Notes under the pieces: generated by a model
What the model was told of the DNA's origin: nothing
Databases searched by the model: none
What the model saw: the letters and a program-made list of their open reading frames with translations, nothing else
Made by a program: the position numbers and the translations under genes
Assembly (NCBI GenBank): GCA_034008185.1
Contig: CM067082.1
Coordinates: 123,009,988-123,073,987 of the forward strand
Direction of reading: 5' to 3'
DNA: 64,000 nt
From: Gorsachius magnificus
Lineage: Eukaryota > Chordata > Aves > Pelecaniformes > Ardeidae
Shown here: positions 53,501 to 64,000 of the stretch, piece by piece
How positions within the stretch are numbered: position 1 is the first letter of the stretch
Layout: each line of letters opens with the position of its first letter

Positions 53501-56465
53501 TAAGTACTGATAAGCATGACTTGACAGGAATCCCTGTTATGTGCAACAGGAGGGAGGAATAAGAGTGAGAACTGACTTTCACTGACCTCTAAGCCCTAAG
53601 CTGAAGTAGCGCATTGAGAATTGCTATGAGTTTCTAGCTCTTGAAGAGATCTCCAAGCTTACTAATTGTATATCTGGCTGTAAGACAGCCTCACATAAAG
53701 ATAGTGGCTGCCTAATAGCATCTGGTAAGTCACAGAAGGAAGGCTGCAGATGCGATTCTTTATGTACCTCTGTGCGTTGCTTTTCAATTTTGTAACAGTT
53801 TGGACTGAATTTGAAAAATCCTTCCCTTGAAATCCCTGAATAGCATATTAGCCAAGCTCTGCATTCTTTGACAAGAGGTGTGTACATCTGCACTTCTAGG
53901 TTTCTCACTTTTAAGTCCAGTTGTTAAATTACAGGTACTTGAACTGAGGATTCCCTCTTTAGTCTTTAAGTTGTGGGGTTTTGATGGCTGAATCATATTT
54001 AGCTTGGCAAACACAGCTGCTGCCATGTCAACACTTAATTATTTCCTTCTGGACATTTTTTGTGGCACTTTAGTTAACATGGGTGTGCAAACAAGTCTCC
54101 CTTTCTTCTGCCTTCCAATGTAATGCGTGAATTGGGAATTAAGGAGGTTAGTTTTTTGATTCTTCTTTCCATAATAGCAACTTTTAAAATGTTAGCTTTG
54201 GTTTCTGGCTGCATGTTGGTTTTGCTGAAAGCTAAAAAGCCATCACAGCAAAAACATGGTAGTATCTGGTGCTGCAGTTGTCATGCAGCACTTGTATTTA
54301 ACTGATGCTCTTAGAATGAACACGGTAACAATATAAAATAGTAAAGGTGAGAAACTAATCCTTGTTTGTACCGGTGTTTATAACTATTCTGTGTTTACTG
54401 TAATGATACCTGACACTTTGTTGCCATTAGAAACACCTGATGCATTGGGCTTTCTGGCCATTCAGTGTATCCTTGAATGAATGTTTTTAGAGTAGAAGTC
54501 TGAAATGTTTCCCTGGCTGAAGGTACTCATACTCTTTCCTCATCTTAATTTCTGCCAATTCTGTTACTACTGCTCATGATGATACTGCAAATCAAAAGTG
54601 TCATGTCTTATCTGTTGTGGCGATCACTTCAGTCACTTTTAGGTCACCCCTTTCTGATCTGACTTACGCTACTTTTTCCTGTGATTCTAGAGGCTTTTCC
54701 TAGTCACAGCATATGCATTGTTACTATTCTGATTTTAGTCTGTTCCATTTTCATGTAGTTGCTGGTGAAAATGAATGAAGCTACTGGTCTTAATGGTTCT
54801 GATAAAGAACAACTGTGTGGCTATACTCCATTTGCCTTACACATTTACTTCTTTCTGCCTGGAGAGCAGCTGAAACCACAGGAGAGACAATTTCTGAACA
54901 GCTTGTCAATCACCAATGGGAGCCGTGTGTGCAGGAGACTTTATCCCTCTTGGTCCACAAGCCCATCTGTGTCACTGTTAATTCTGCTTGTTACAGGAGA
55001 TTAAGTCCTGCCCTTCAAGTTTTCACATGAGCAGAGTAGGATATAGGTCTCTGGCGCTACTTTCTTCCATCTCACCAACTAACTACTCATGTTACAAAGA
55101 TTTTGTTGCAGTGTCTTCCTTTTCTCCAAGATAATTGCTTTATCACTGTGTCTAGAAAAATAGCCTTGAGAAGGGATAGAGTGAGTTTCTTCATATTCTT
55201 AGTTCCCCAAGTGAAATGTACAATTCTGATTTTTACAGAACTCTTTCTGTCCTGTCTGCAGTGGCAACAGATAGCTTTGAAACCAGCCTTGATAAGTTTT
55301 ATTGTCAAAAGGGTTCTGCTGCTGCCTCAGGCTGTGAGGCATAATAGCAGCGTCTCCCCTGAATGCGATGCAGAACATGTCTTGCTCCTGCTGGCACCTG
55401 GGACTATGCTGGCTCCAATCGTATTGCTAGAAAAGAAGCTTATTTAATGGTCTTATACTGTATCCTAAAGGAGAGTGACTGGTTCTATAATTTCTTGCTC
55501 TATCACTTGCTTGTGACAAATATGAGTGCTGAGATCCCCTAGACAAAGCTTTGACAGCACTGACTATAAGTTTACATGCAACTTATAATGTAGGGGGGGA
55601 GGAGGAGGGAAGTTTCGCTATGAATGTGTTTCAGTCACTGACTGTCTCGTACACCTTAAGAAAAAGAAACAGCAAATGTCTGTTAGTCTTCTGTGATATT
55701 GCTTGAGAACTTTAAAATAATGAAGTGTAAACCATCAGTAGCAATGGGGATCCTAAAGACTTGCTAGTGATTACTGTGCATACTGGGGATCTGATGAAGC
55801 TAACTCCAAAGGAAGTGGGCTGCTGAGTCTTTGCCAGTTTAAGATGACTGCGGTAGGGGTTTGTGGTGGATTTCTCAGGTTCCCTCCCTGATACCTTGCT
55901 GCCTGCCAAAGACAGGCAGGCTGGTACTTGCTGGGAGATACCTTTTTACAATTTGGTAACTGTGTGGGATTTCCCCCCCAAAATTGGATATATCTGTGTC
56001 TGTGCAGCTCAGTGGCACATGACCTGTCGGTTCTTGGGGACTGCACAGCTGTTTAGGTAGCAGATATTTGAAGAACTTGCTAGACCATTTTTCTTGGCAG
56101 TGATTTCACCACCTCAAAAGAAGCAGGCTGCCTAGCATGCATCAGGCTATTTGGAGCTGGCATTACTGCTAAAAGACTGTAGGTATTTTCTTTTTAAATA
56201 AGCAATACTGGAACAAAGAAACAAAAAATAAGGAAAAGGTGTTATTAAGGCTATGCCTGAAGATAAAATTTCTTCATAATTTTTTTTTTTTTTGCTAGTA
56301 AGAAATAAGGCTCTGTGGTCTACCCTGGTGCTGTCATGTCCTGGCAACTTCTCAGAACTGCATTTTACTTGCTGTTACTGTTAAGTAGGGTTAGTTGAAT
56401 CACTCAGAACAGCCATGTTTAGTTTCCTTAAAAGATAACATTCTGATAATGGTTTTGTCACTTGT
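50551..56465. other. Probable OSBPL3 intron 1, first part
   Basis: AT-rich sequence with short random open frames, consistent with an intron downstream of a CpG-island first exon. No coding exon is recognised. Confidence 0.4.
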
Positions 56466-56722
56466 TGAGATATGTGATGGGACCAGAGGCAATGGGTACT
56501 TAAATACAGGAGGCTCCCTCTGAACTTCCTCAGAGTGTGATTAAGCACTAGCACAGGTTGCCTGGAAATGTTGTGGAGTCTCGCTTCTTGGAGATACTCA
56601 AAAGGTGTCTGGACATGGTCCTGGGCAACCAGCTCCAGGTGGCCCTGCTTGAGCAGGGAGGGTGGACCAGATGCCCTCTAGATGTCCCTTCCAACCTCAA
56701 CCATTCTGTGATAATTCTACTA
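56466..56722 (+). mobile_element. CR1 LINE 3' fragment, about 255 bp
   Basis: The sequence follows the avian CR1 3' UTR from GGGACCAGAGGCAATGGG through AGCACTAGCACAGGTTGCCT, GGACATGGTCCTGGGCAACC, CTGCTTGAGCAGGGAGGG and CCTTCCAACCTCAACCATTC. About 30 bases seem missing near 56530 compared with the consensus I know. It belongs to a different CR1 subfamily from the tails at 8108 and 33347. Confidence 0.93.
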
Positions 56723-59700
56723 GTGTATTTTGAAGTTTAGTGTAGTGCAACTCTGCTCTTCAAATTCTGTTAGATCTAGAAATGATTTTGCAAAAGCCAG
56801 TCAGAGTCCTGGTGCTCTTTTCCAGTCCTGCCCGGGCCTTAACTGAGTCAATAAGCAACCTTGTGGTTAGGATATAGGTCATCTTTCATACAGCAGGGTG
56901 CAACCATTGTTGGAATAGGCTTCTTGTGGAGGCTTGGTGGTGTCTGTCTGACAGAGTTTGACTTCCAGAAAAAGTAGAGAACTAGAGCTAATGGGGTTTG
57001 CTAATTTGCTGAAACTAAGGTTGGATATCAAGCAATTAGTATATGAAGAGAGGAGATTCTAGATTAAATCTAGTCCTGTTATTGACCTCTAGTAACAACC
57101 ATCTTGGGGAAGAAGAGTTGATATTTCTTGTTTGTTTTCTAATTAAGGTTGAACAAAGGAAGGAAAAGAATTTAGGTATTGGCCCGCAGGACTTTGTCAT
57201 GTCTTGGCAAGAAAGCCACTGTTAAGAAATTAATGCAGTAGGTGTACCCTTACTAACATTAACAAATGCTATTTTGTGCATAATATGATGGACAGCTATG
57301 ATGTATCATGGAGCCTCATTTGCCTACTTCTGTGGCATCTGTACCGCTGCTAGGCTGAGCGGGCACCCAGCTGGGTTTAGATTCCTGTGCTGGGTTTGAG
57401 GGGCTGTTTTACCATGTTATTCTTAACCTTTCATCCAAAAAAACAGATCTAAAAGGAAATGAAATCTAAAGTTTGGTTGTTGAGCAAAAGGCTGGGCCAA
57501 AGTATTACGATTGATTCTTGTGAACGGTACTGATAATTTTTTACTGAGTGACCTAGCTAGGAAGTAACAATTCAAAGCTCTTATACTGCTGCCACAGCTA
57601 CTGAAATTCAGGAAGTATAAAACCCATTCATTCTTTCCAGTTGTTAAAAAAAAAAAAAGTATCACTGAGCTCATTTGCACATTTGTTACTGGCCTTCAAA
57701 TCCACCTATCTCATCTGCAAGGCATTAAAACCAGAAGCACTCGATATTGCAATAACCTTATAAACCTTATAAAACTAAGGTTCACTTACTGAATGTCTCC
57801 CAGTGCTTAGAGAATCTCAGGTTGTTGAGAAAGGAGAATTTACTGAGGTAGGGAACTGCTATTGTGAATAAAGTTCTTGCCTTTTAGCTGATGTTCGGTT
57901 TGTTTTGCTGAAACAAGCTTTTTAACATCCTATTTCTAAGAATAAGAATAAAAATGCACTACTGAAATCATGTTGTTTCATTCAATTAACGGAATAAATA
58001 TGGAAGTTCACTTCAGATTTGGAGATAAGAGAGAGTTAGAATTTTCCACAGGATAGCTGAATCATAGTATCTCTCTCAGCTTCTTTTCCTATGTATAATA
58101 CTATATTGTACTTTTCAGTCTTTGAAGTTCAGGAGGATCAACACTTCCACCTGAAAATCAACAGCAGAGCCATTGCCAGGGTGTCGCTTTAGCAGATGAG
58201 ACTTACTGTTTTCTTGCTTGTTTGTGGGTTTTTTTTTTTTTAAGAAAAAGGAGAGGGGAAAAAAAAGTATTGTCAGGCTTTCACAAGGTGGAGTATTTGA
58301 TAAGGGTGACTTGTGAGGAAAAAATTTTTTCTCTGTATTGCAGGAACACTTAAGTATACAAGGTCACTTTCTTCTGCTATGTCATATACATGCAATTGCT
58401 GGTGTACTGAAGATCCCTTCCTGGTGATAATTTTACATCTTAAAAGATCAAATTTCAAGTAATGGGACACCATTGAGTAATTTTAAATGCATACAAGGTC
58501 ACTGTTTTCATCAGGCAAGCTTTAATAATTTGCTGTTCAGTCCTAGTTGATTAGTTTGATAAGCTGAGCAGGGAAGATGCAACTTCCCTTTTATTTCTAG
58601 CTGTATTGTCAGCAATCTCTATTTTTAAGCAAGTAGCTTCCTTAATTTCATAGTAATTCAGTGGTAGAACAGTGGCTGTATCTCAGTATCATCAAGTGAC
58701 TGAGTGTTCTCACTTTGGAAACATTTGTGGGGCTTGTTTGTGGTGGCGACCGCTTCCTACTTGCAGAAGCTTGGGAAATCTTGGTTTCTGAGGCATGGCT
58801 CAGCATTTGAAAACATCCACATTTTCCTAACTGTGGATGCCATTTCAGTCTTGATAATCCAGACATAATGACAGTTCACATTGAACTACCAAATGTTCCT
58901 TGTTAAATGAGCTTGCATTATTTAATATGACTAGAATGCATGGTTAGCATAAACACACCCTCTATTCAGTACAGGATGAGAGTTGTTTGTGTCTGGTTTT
59001 CTCAAACTATTAAACAGTAATTCAGTGTGCAGATCACTTCTGCAAAAAGATCATCTTTGCTGGCTGTTAAGTGAATTTTATGTTCTAAACAAAAGAAATG
59101 TTTATCCCTTGAATATTAGGAAGATATAATGCCTTTCTCACTATGGCCTGTCTCCCAGCACTTGCATAATGCAGAACTTGAATTCTTGAGTGATTTTCAT
59201 TCTTAATATCATTGCTCAACAGTCCGCAAGAGCATTGCCACTCAATCCACCTTGTGATGAGTTACTTAAGAAGAGAGAAGGTGCAGGCTGTGCATCTATT
59301 GTGCATTATTTTATCAATAAAATCATATCTTCTACATTAGCTTAGCCTAAGGCACTTACAGCTGAGAGGAAGGGTGGTATTTGATAGGGGAACTAGGGAT
59401 GAAGGGTGGGAAAACAGATTTTTATATATTAGTGTATGTAACTTTTTAATTCTCACTTCTTATTCTGGTTGACCAAACAGCTTTTTTACTTCCCTGTGGT
59501 TCTTTTTGGCCCTTGAAAATAATGGGGGTGTTCTGAGTAAATGCAGGCCAGCCATCTTACAAAACTTTTTTGCCCAGTCTGTGAATGCCACTGAAACATT
59601 TGCATGCAAGAATGTTTTGTGGAATGTAGGAGGAGTGAAAAGATTGGCTAGACTTGTTCTTGGATTGACTTTGTTGAAGAAGAGAATTGAAGAAAACTGA

Positions 59701-62700
59701 TCCTCTAATTCCTCCCTGCGCTGAGATTCTGAAATGCTTGTTTCTGTGTATGAGTCTCAGAACTCTGGGAACTGCAGTCATCGTCTTTGGAAAGGCATGG
59801 GCATGCAAAGTATTGACATCAAATCGAGAAGAAAATATCAACAAATTTCATTGTCAGAATTGATGTAGTAGAAGCTACATATGTCTGGTAGTTGAAACAG
59901 ATTCTTAGTACAGTTTCCTTGATCTGCTGCTTTTTAAAATCAATATTCTTTAAACCCCCCCCATGAAACCTTTGTTCACAAAAGAAATGCATATAAGTGA
60001 GTAAAGCTGAAGTAATTTCTTTTTATTAATGTGAACTTTAGAGCATTAAGGCAAGGTCAGTTTGAAGCCCAGGTTAAATCATCAATAGTAACATTGATAA
60101 GTGGTATATAAAGACTTCCTTGCTGAAAGTGGCTGTACTGACATATCATGCGAATGGAAGATGAGTTCTTGGATACTCATGTTCAATATTTGTTGGAGTC
60201 AATACATTTGTATATTGCCTTTTGTAAAGTGACCAAGCATCGTCTTAAAATAGTCAGAGCTTTGTTCCTAGGTGTCCCGTTAACAAATTATTTCAAAACT
60301 TCCCTGCTTTGACTAAAACTTTATTTCATAATTCTGGATAAATGAATGCATGACCAATTTGTGCACCTGGATAAAACTGCTATTTTCTCTTGGCGTTTCT
60401 AAGAGCATCTGCGTTCCCTCTGAGCCATTGTAAACTGGTTAACTTTTTGCTCTGCTCACGTGGGGTTAGACTCTGTTTGCCCCAGTCCATCTAGGAGACT
60501 TGCATTTAGACTTGAAGAGATGCAGAGAATTTTGTGATTTAGCTGACTGGGTATGCTTATGGTATTCACTTAAGGACAATATTCTGCTGTCAATCTTCCT
60601 TGCATAAGCTTACAGTGATCTCAGGTGTGTCTTAGGTGCTATTTTTTTGTTTCCTGACCAGATTAAATGTTGGCAGTGCCTTGCATGATGGCTTTTTTTA
60701 ATGCTTCCCTATATGTGTCTGTAGGAAATGCCTTACTTTATGTCAAAGGGTAGCTTTTTTCTCTTTTCAGAACTCCATCAAACTGGTTGTGGAGTGAACG
60801 TGTAATCAGCTCATACACATGAGTGCCTTCTCCTTGGTCACTTCCAGCTGGTATAGCAGAACTTTTGCTTGTCTTATTCCTCAGGTCCTGACCTTGCCTT
60901 CAGGACTTATGAGCTTAATTCTCTATCACCGCTTCTGTTCATGTGGTTCTTCTCACCTGGTGTTCTAGTTGTTTGGTGCATCAGAGGTGCCTCTATGCTT
61001 TTTGTCAGCAGCAACTTTTATTAGATGCCTCAATTCCTTTGCCACTAGTAGGACTGTTAAATAAAACTAGCCCCGAGATAATTCTTGGCAAACTTTTCCG
61101 GTGATCTGTCCGGTCTGATATTCTTTTATTGTCTTCTATGGCCGGTTTAATCACTTTGCAATTCTTCTACTAAATAAGATTATTGCTAGCTTTATTAATT
61201 TTTTTATGCAGTTGTTGTCAGGTCTGGATGAGATATACTTGTCTCTCTAATTTTTTAAGAAAACTTCATCTGTTACCATTGACTTGGGTATTTCCTTCTA
61301 ACTCTTCGACTTAATTTGAGATCTTGCATGTTACTGACTGTAGTAGGGGTGATTTCTTTTCCCTTTTCTCCCCTCACCTCCAGCTAAAGATGGGTATTCT
61401 GTTTGCTCTCCTGCTATCACAGAGTATCTCCCACTGTTTTTTTGCCTGCTTAAAAAGTGTAGATTATGGGTTTTAAATGTTTATATTGGCTAGAGGTAAA
61501 GTAGGCACAAAAACCTGAGAACGCATGGAAGTTTTATTTGCAACTATATGTACAATTTAATCCCCATCTTCTTTCAGACATCAGTAGCAATATCATCTGT
61601 TTTTCTCAACTTGTGCTCAGGAAGCTGTTACTTTTCATTCCATGCTGGTTGTGATAGTTTCCAGGCCTGTTTCAGACAGACATCCTGTCTTTGTTTCTTT
61701 ACTAAGAAATTTTCACTGCCAGGTTACTTCTTCAAAAACATGTCAAAGCTAAGTGAAGAACTTTGTTTTTAATGTCTTTAATGATTTTTTTTTTTAAAGT
61801 TTTAACTTCATTCCTGTACTTTAACATACGAGGTGCAACTTTTTATCAACTTCTTTCCCCCTTTTTTGGAAGGGGTGCGGAAGCTTTTTATCTAGTTAGG
61901 CCTATTTAATTTTGCAAATTCTCTGCTGTGTACTGCATCCCATGAGGCATTTCTATATTCATTTCTGAATGTTTAATGCAGCATTATCAATTTAGAGAGT
62001 CTGAATTCCTCAATCTACCTGACTACTTAAACCAGTTTCTCTTGCTTATTATTCATGAGTCAGAGAAGTTTATTTCCTGTAATGCCCAATTCACAGTGAT
62101 ATTTTTTTTATTCTAATAAAATAAAATCTGTACCAAGACTGGTTTCTTGAAATCTACTGCAGACTACCAGAACTCTGAGCAGGACTGTCCTTTTTTTGAA
62201 GTGCTTTTTTTGGACCTGAACAGATTCTGTTCATTCTTTTGTAGTGATGTGTTTGGGGTTTTTTTTAATCTGTTAGTTTTAAGTGGTGTAGATATGTACT
62301 GCCCCTACCTCTGCTGGCTTTTCTGAGTAACATGTACATTTCAGTATGTGTGTTAGCCACTAAGACTCTATTGTCCCTGTGATATTTAGCCTTGTACTTA
62401 ATTCAAGTTCATGAGTTTTGTAATATGGGCCTTTTTTTTTTTTTTTTAAGTACACAAATACTTCAGAATGTTTTATCTGGTCATGTGTGCTTACCAGGGC
62501 AGACTACTTGTCTGCCTGACCCCTGTTCTCATCTGTGTTGGGCCCTTCAGTCCTTTATCAAATGATCAGAGATAAGAGTCCTTCTTGGCCACATCCTCAT
62601 TTTCCTTTGCCTAGTGCTGTGAGGTTAGATGTGGAGATTGCGTGGGAGCCCTACAACTTTCACTTCTCGCTTTCATCTGTAAATCCCTTCCTGGGTGTGT

Positions 62701-64000
62701 CCCTTGTCCTAGAGGGTCAATGCCCTTGTCTCATCAGTGACACTTGAAATATCCTGGTGTTTCACTTACCTTTCTTTCTCCTCGTTATTTTAATGCCTCT
62801 TTACAAATACCTTGAGATATAGCTGAATCAATTGTTTGAAGTCCTGCCATATAAATAATCTTTAGATTCTGCACCTCCCCCCTTCTGTTCTTTGACTGTA
62901 ACTTAAGTAACCTTGAACACCCAGAAAGGATATAGCTTCAGATCAGCAGGGAAACACATCGAGTGCAAGGAGGAAGGGGAGGGGCTGATATACATGAATC
63001 ACTTGATCAGGTTGTGCAAGCATTCATTTAAATGTGACTTTATTTATATCTATGTCAAAACATAAAAAAACCCTCAAGTTGCATTTAAGTGAATATATAT
63101 ATTTAATTGAAAATGTTTATATATAATTTTCTTTCCCCATAAAGTCACAGATACATAGTAGCTGTTGCCAGAGTCTTTCAGCAGCTATTGCTACAGCTGA
63201 GGCAATTTTGCAGATCACCAGATGTAGAGAAAAGCATCTGGCAAATAAATAGATTCTGGAATTTTTAGACATAACTAGCCACATCTATTTCTTCTTTTTT
63301 TTCTTTGGGAAAAATTCTCTGAATAAACTTACTGTGAACAGGTTGCAGCTTCTGCAGGGTGATGTGTATTTATTCTGGTGGATCCTGGAGGGTGGTATGT
63401 ATTTACTCTGATGGATCTTGTTGTTTTAACATAATTGCTTTTTAATTAATGCTTCCATGAAAGTTTTGTGAATGTTTAGGCCTAGACTGTCCTGACCTGA
63501 GGCTGATGCTTTTTTGTGGATTTCTGTGTATATATGTGACACTAAAAGGAAAAGAAGGGGTTATATTTGCGTAGGTGTTCTAATTTTGGAGAATAGAATA
63601 AAATCTCTCCAGAATTACTGGTGGCAAGAAAACAAATCGCCTTTTTTCTAGTATCTCTTCTCTCGTGCTAATCCCCAGATACAGATTTAGTGGACAGTCA
63701 TGTAATGCTACTGTAGCTGTGTGCTTACTCTCCCAGACTAATGCTGCGGTTGCTTTGGCTGATCTCCACTGTTCTTCCATCCTTCTGCTCGTGTGGGGTT
63801 TTCTACTAACTTCTTAAAAGGCAGCATGTGGTACGTCCCTACTCGCTCCACCTTTCATGATGGTTTTAAATGTGGGGAGAGGGTGAGAGGTTGGTGCTCG
63901 AGACTTGTGCAGCCGCACCTGGCTGGCTGCCCTGCGCTGCCCGTACCTGGCTGCCGCTGCCCGGGAGCAGGATGGCTCAACTAGGAAAAAGCCCCACAGA
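56723..64000. other. Probable OSBPL3 intron 1, continuing out of window
   Basis: AT-rich sequence with T-runs (for example about 62430-62447) and AT-repeats near 63093-63125. The last 150 bases become GC-rich with repeated CTGGCTGCC-type words but no recognisable exon. The N-terminal coding sequence of OSBPL3 is not present. Confidence 0.4.

Overview
This window looks like nuclear DNA of a bird. The evidence is CR1 LINE 3' ends carrying the avian terminal ATTCTATG-type repeats, a solo LTR of a family common in birds, a cytochrome c protein of avian type, and the gene order SPMIP4 (C7orf31) > CYCS > presumed OSBPL3, which matches the order I know from the human chromosome 7 region. The CR1 subtype and the Ala before DLIAY in cytochrome c suggest a non-galliform bird. 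Most of the 64 kb is non-coding. All assignments are by eye, without database searches.

Layout. 1-709: the last coding exon of SPMIP4, followed by its poly(A) signal. 0.8-9.8 kb: intergenic, but holding an intronless, 5'-truncated copy of the TDRD3 mRNA (7.05-7.97 kb) that is followed by a CR1 3' tail (8.11-8.16 kb). 9.86-11.03 kb: CpG island and CYCS promoter with a perfect NRF-1 palindrome, CRE-like sites and paired CCAAT boxes. 11.41-12.3 kb: the two CYCS coding exons and 3' UTR. 12.3-49.3 kb: a long stretch without a recognisable protein gene, containing a solo LTR (26.52-27.08 kb), a short CR1 tail (33.35 kb), an old CR1/L3-like reverse-transcriptase fragment (41.48-41.77 kb) and one well-formed candidate non-coding exon (42.72-42.87 kb). 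49.38-50.55 kb: a second CpG island with a consensus CRE, a CCAAT box, GC boxes and several splice-donor candidates; by synteny it is probably the 5' end of OSBPL3. 50.6-64 kb: probably OSBPL3 intron 1, with one CR1 copy at 56.47-56.72 kb and no coding exon that I can recognise.

The most notable observation is the TDRD3 retrocopy. Retrocopies are scarce in birds because CR1 reverse transcriptase prefers its own 3' end. Here the TDRD3 3' region lies next to a CR1 3' end, as expected if a chimeric TDRD3-CR1 transcript was mobilised. The copy keeps an open frame through the whole Tudor domain. A CGA-to-TGA change then removes exactly the last 13 residues, which in TDRD3 hold the exon-junction-complex binding motif.
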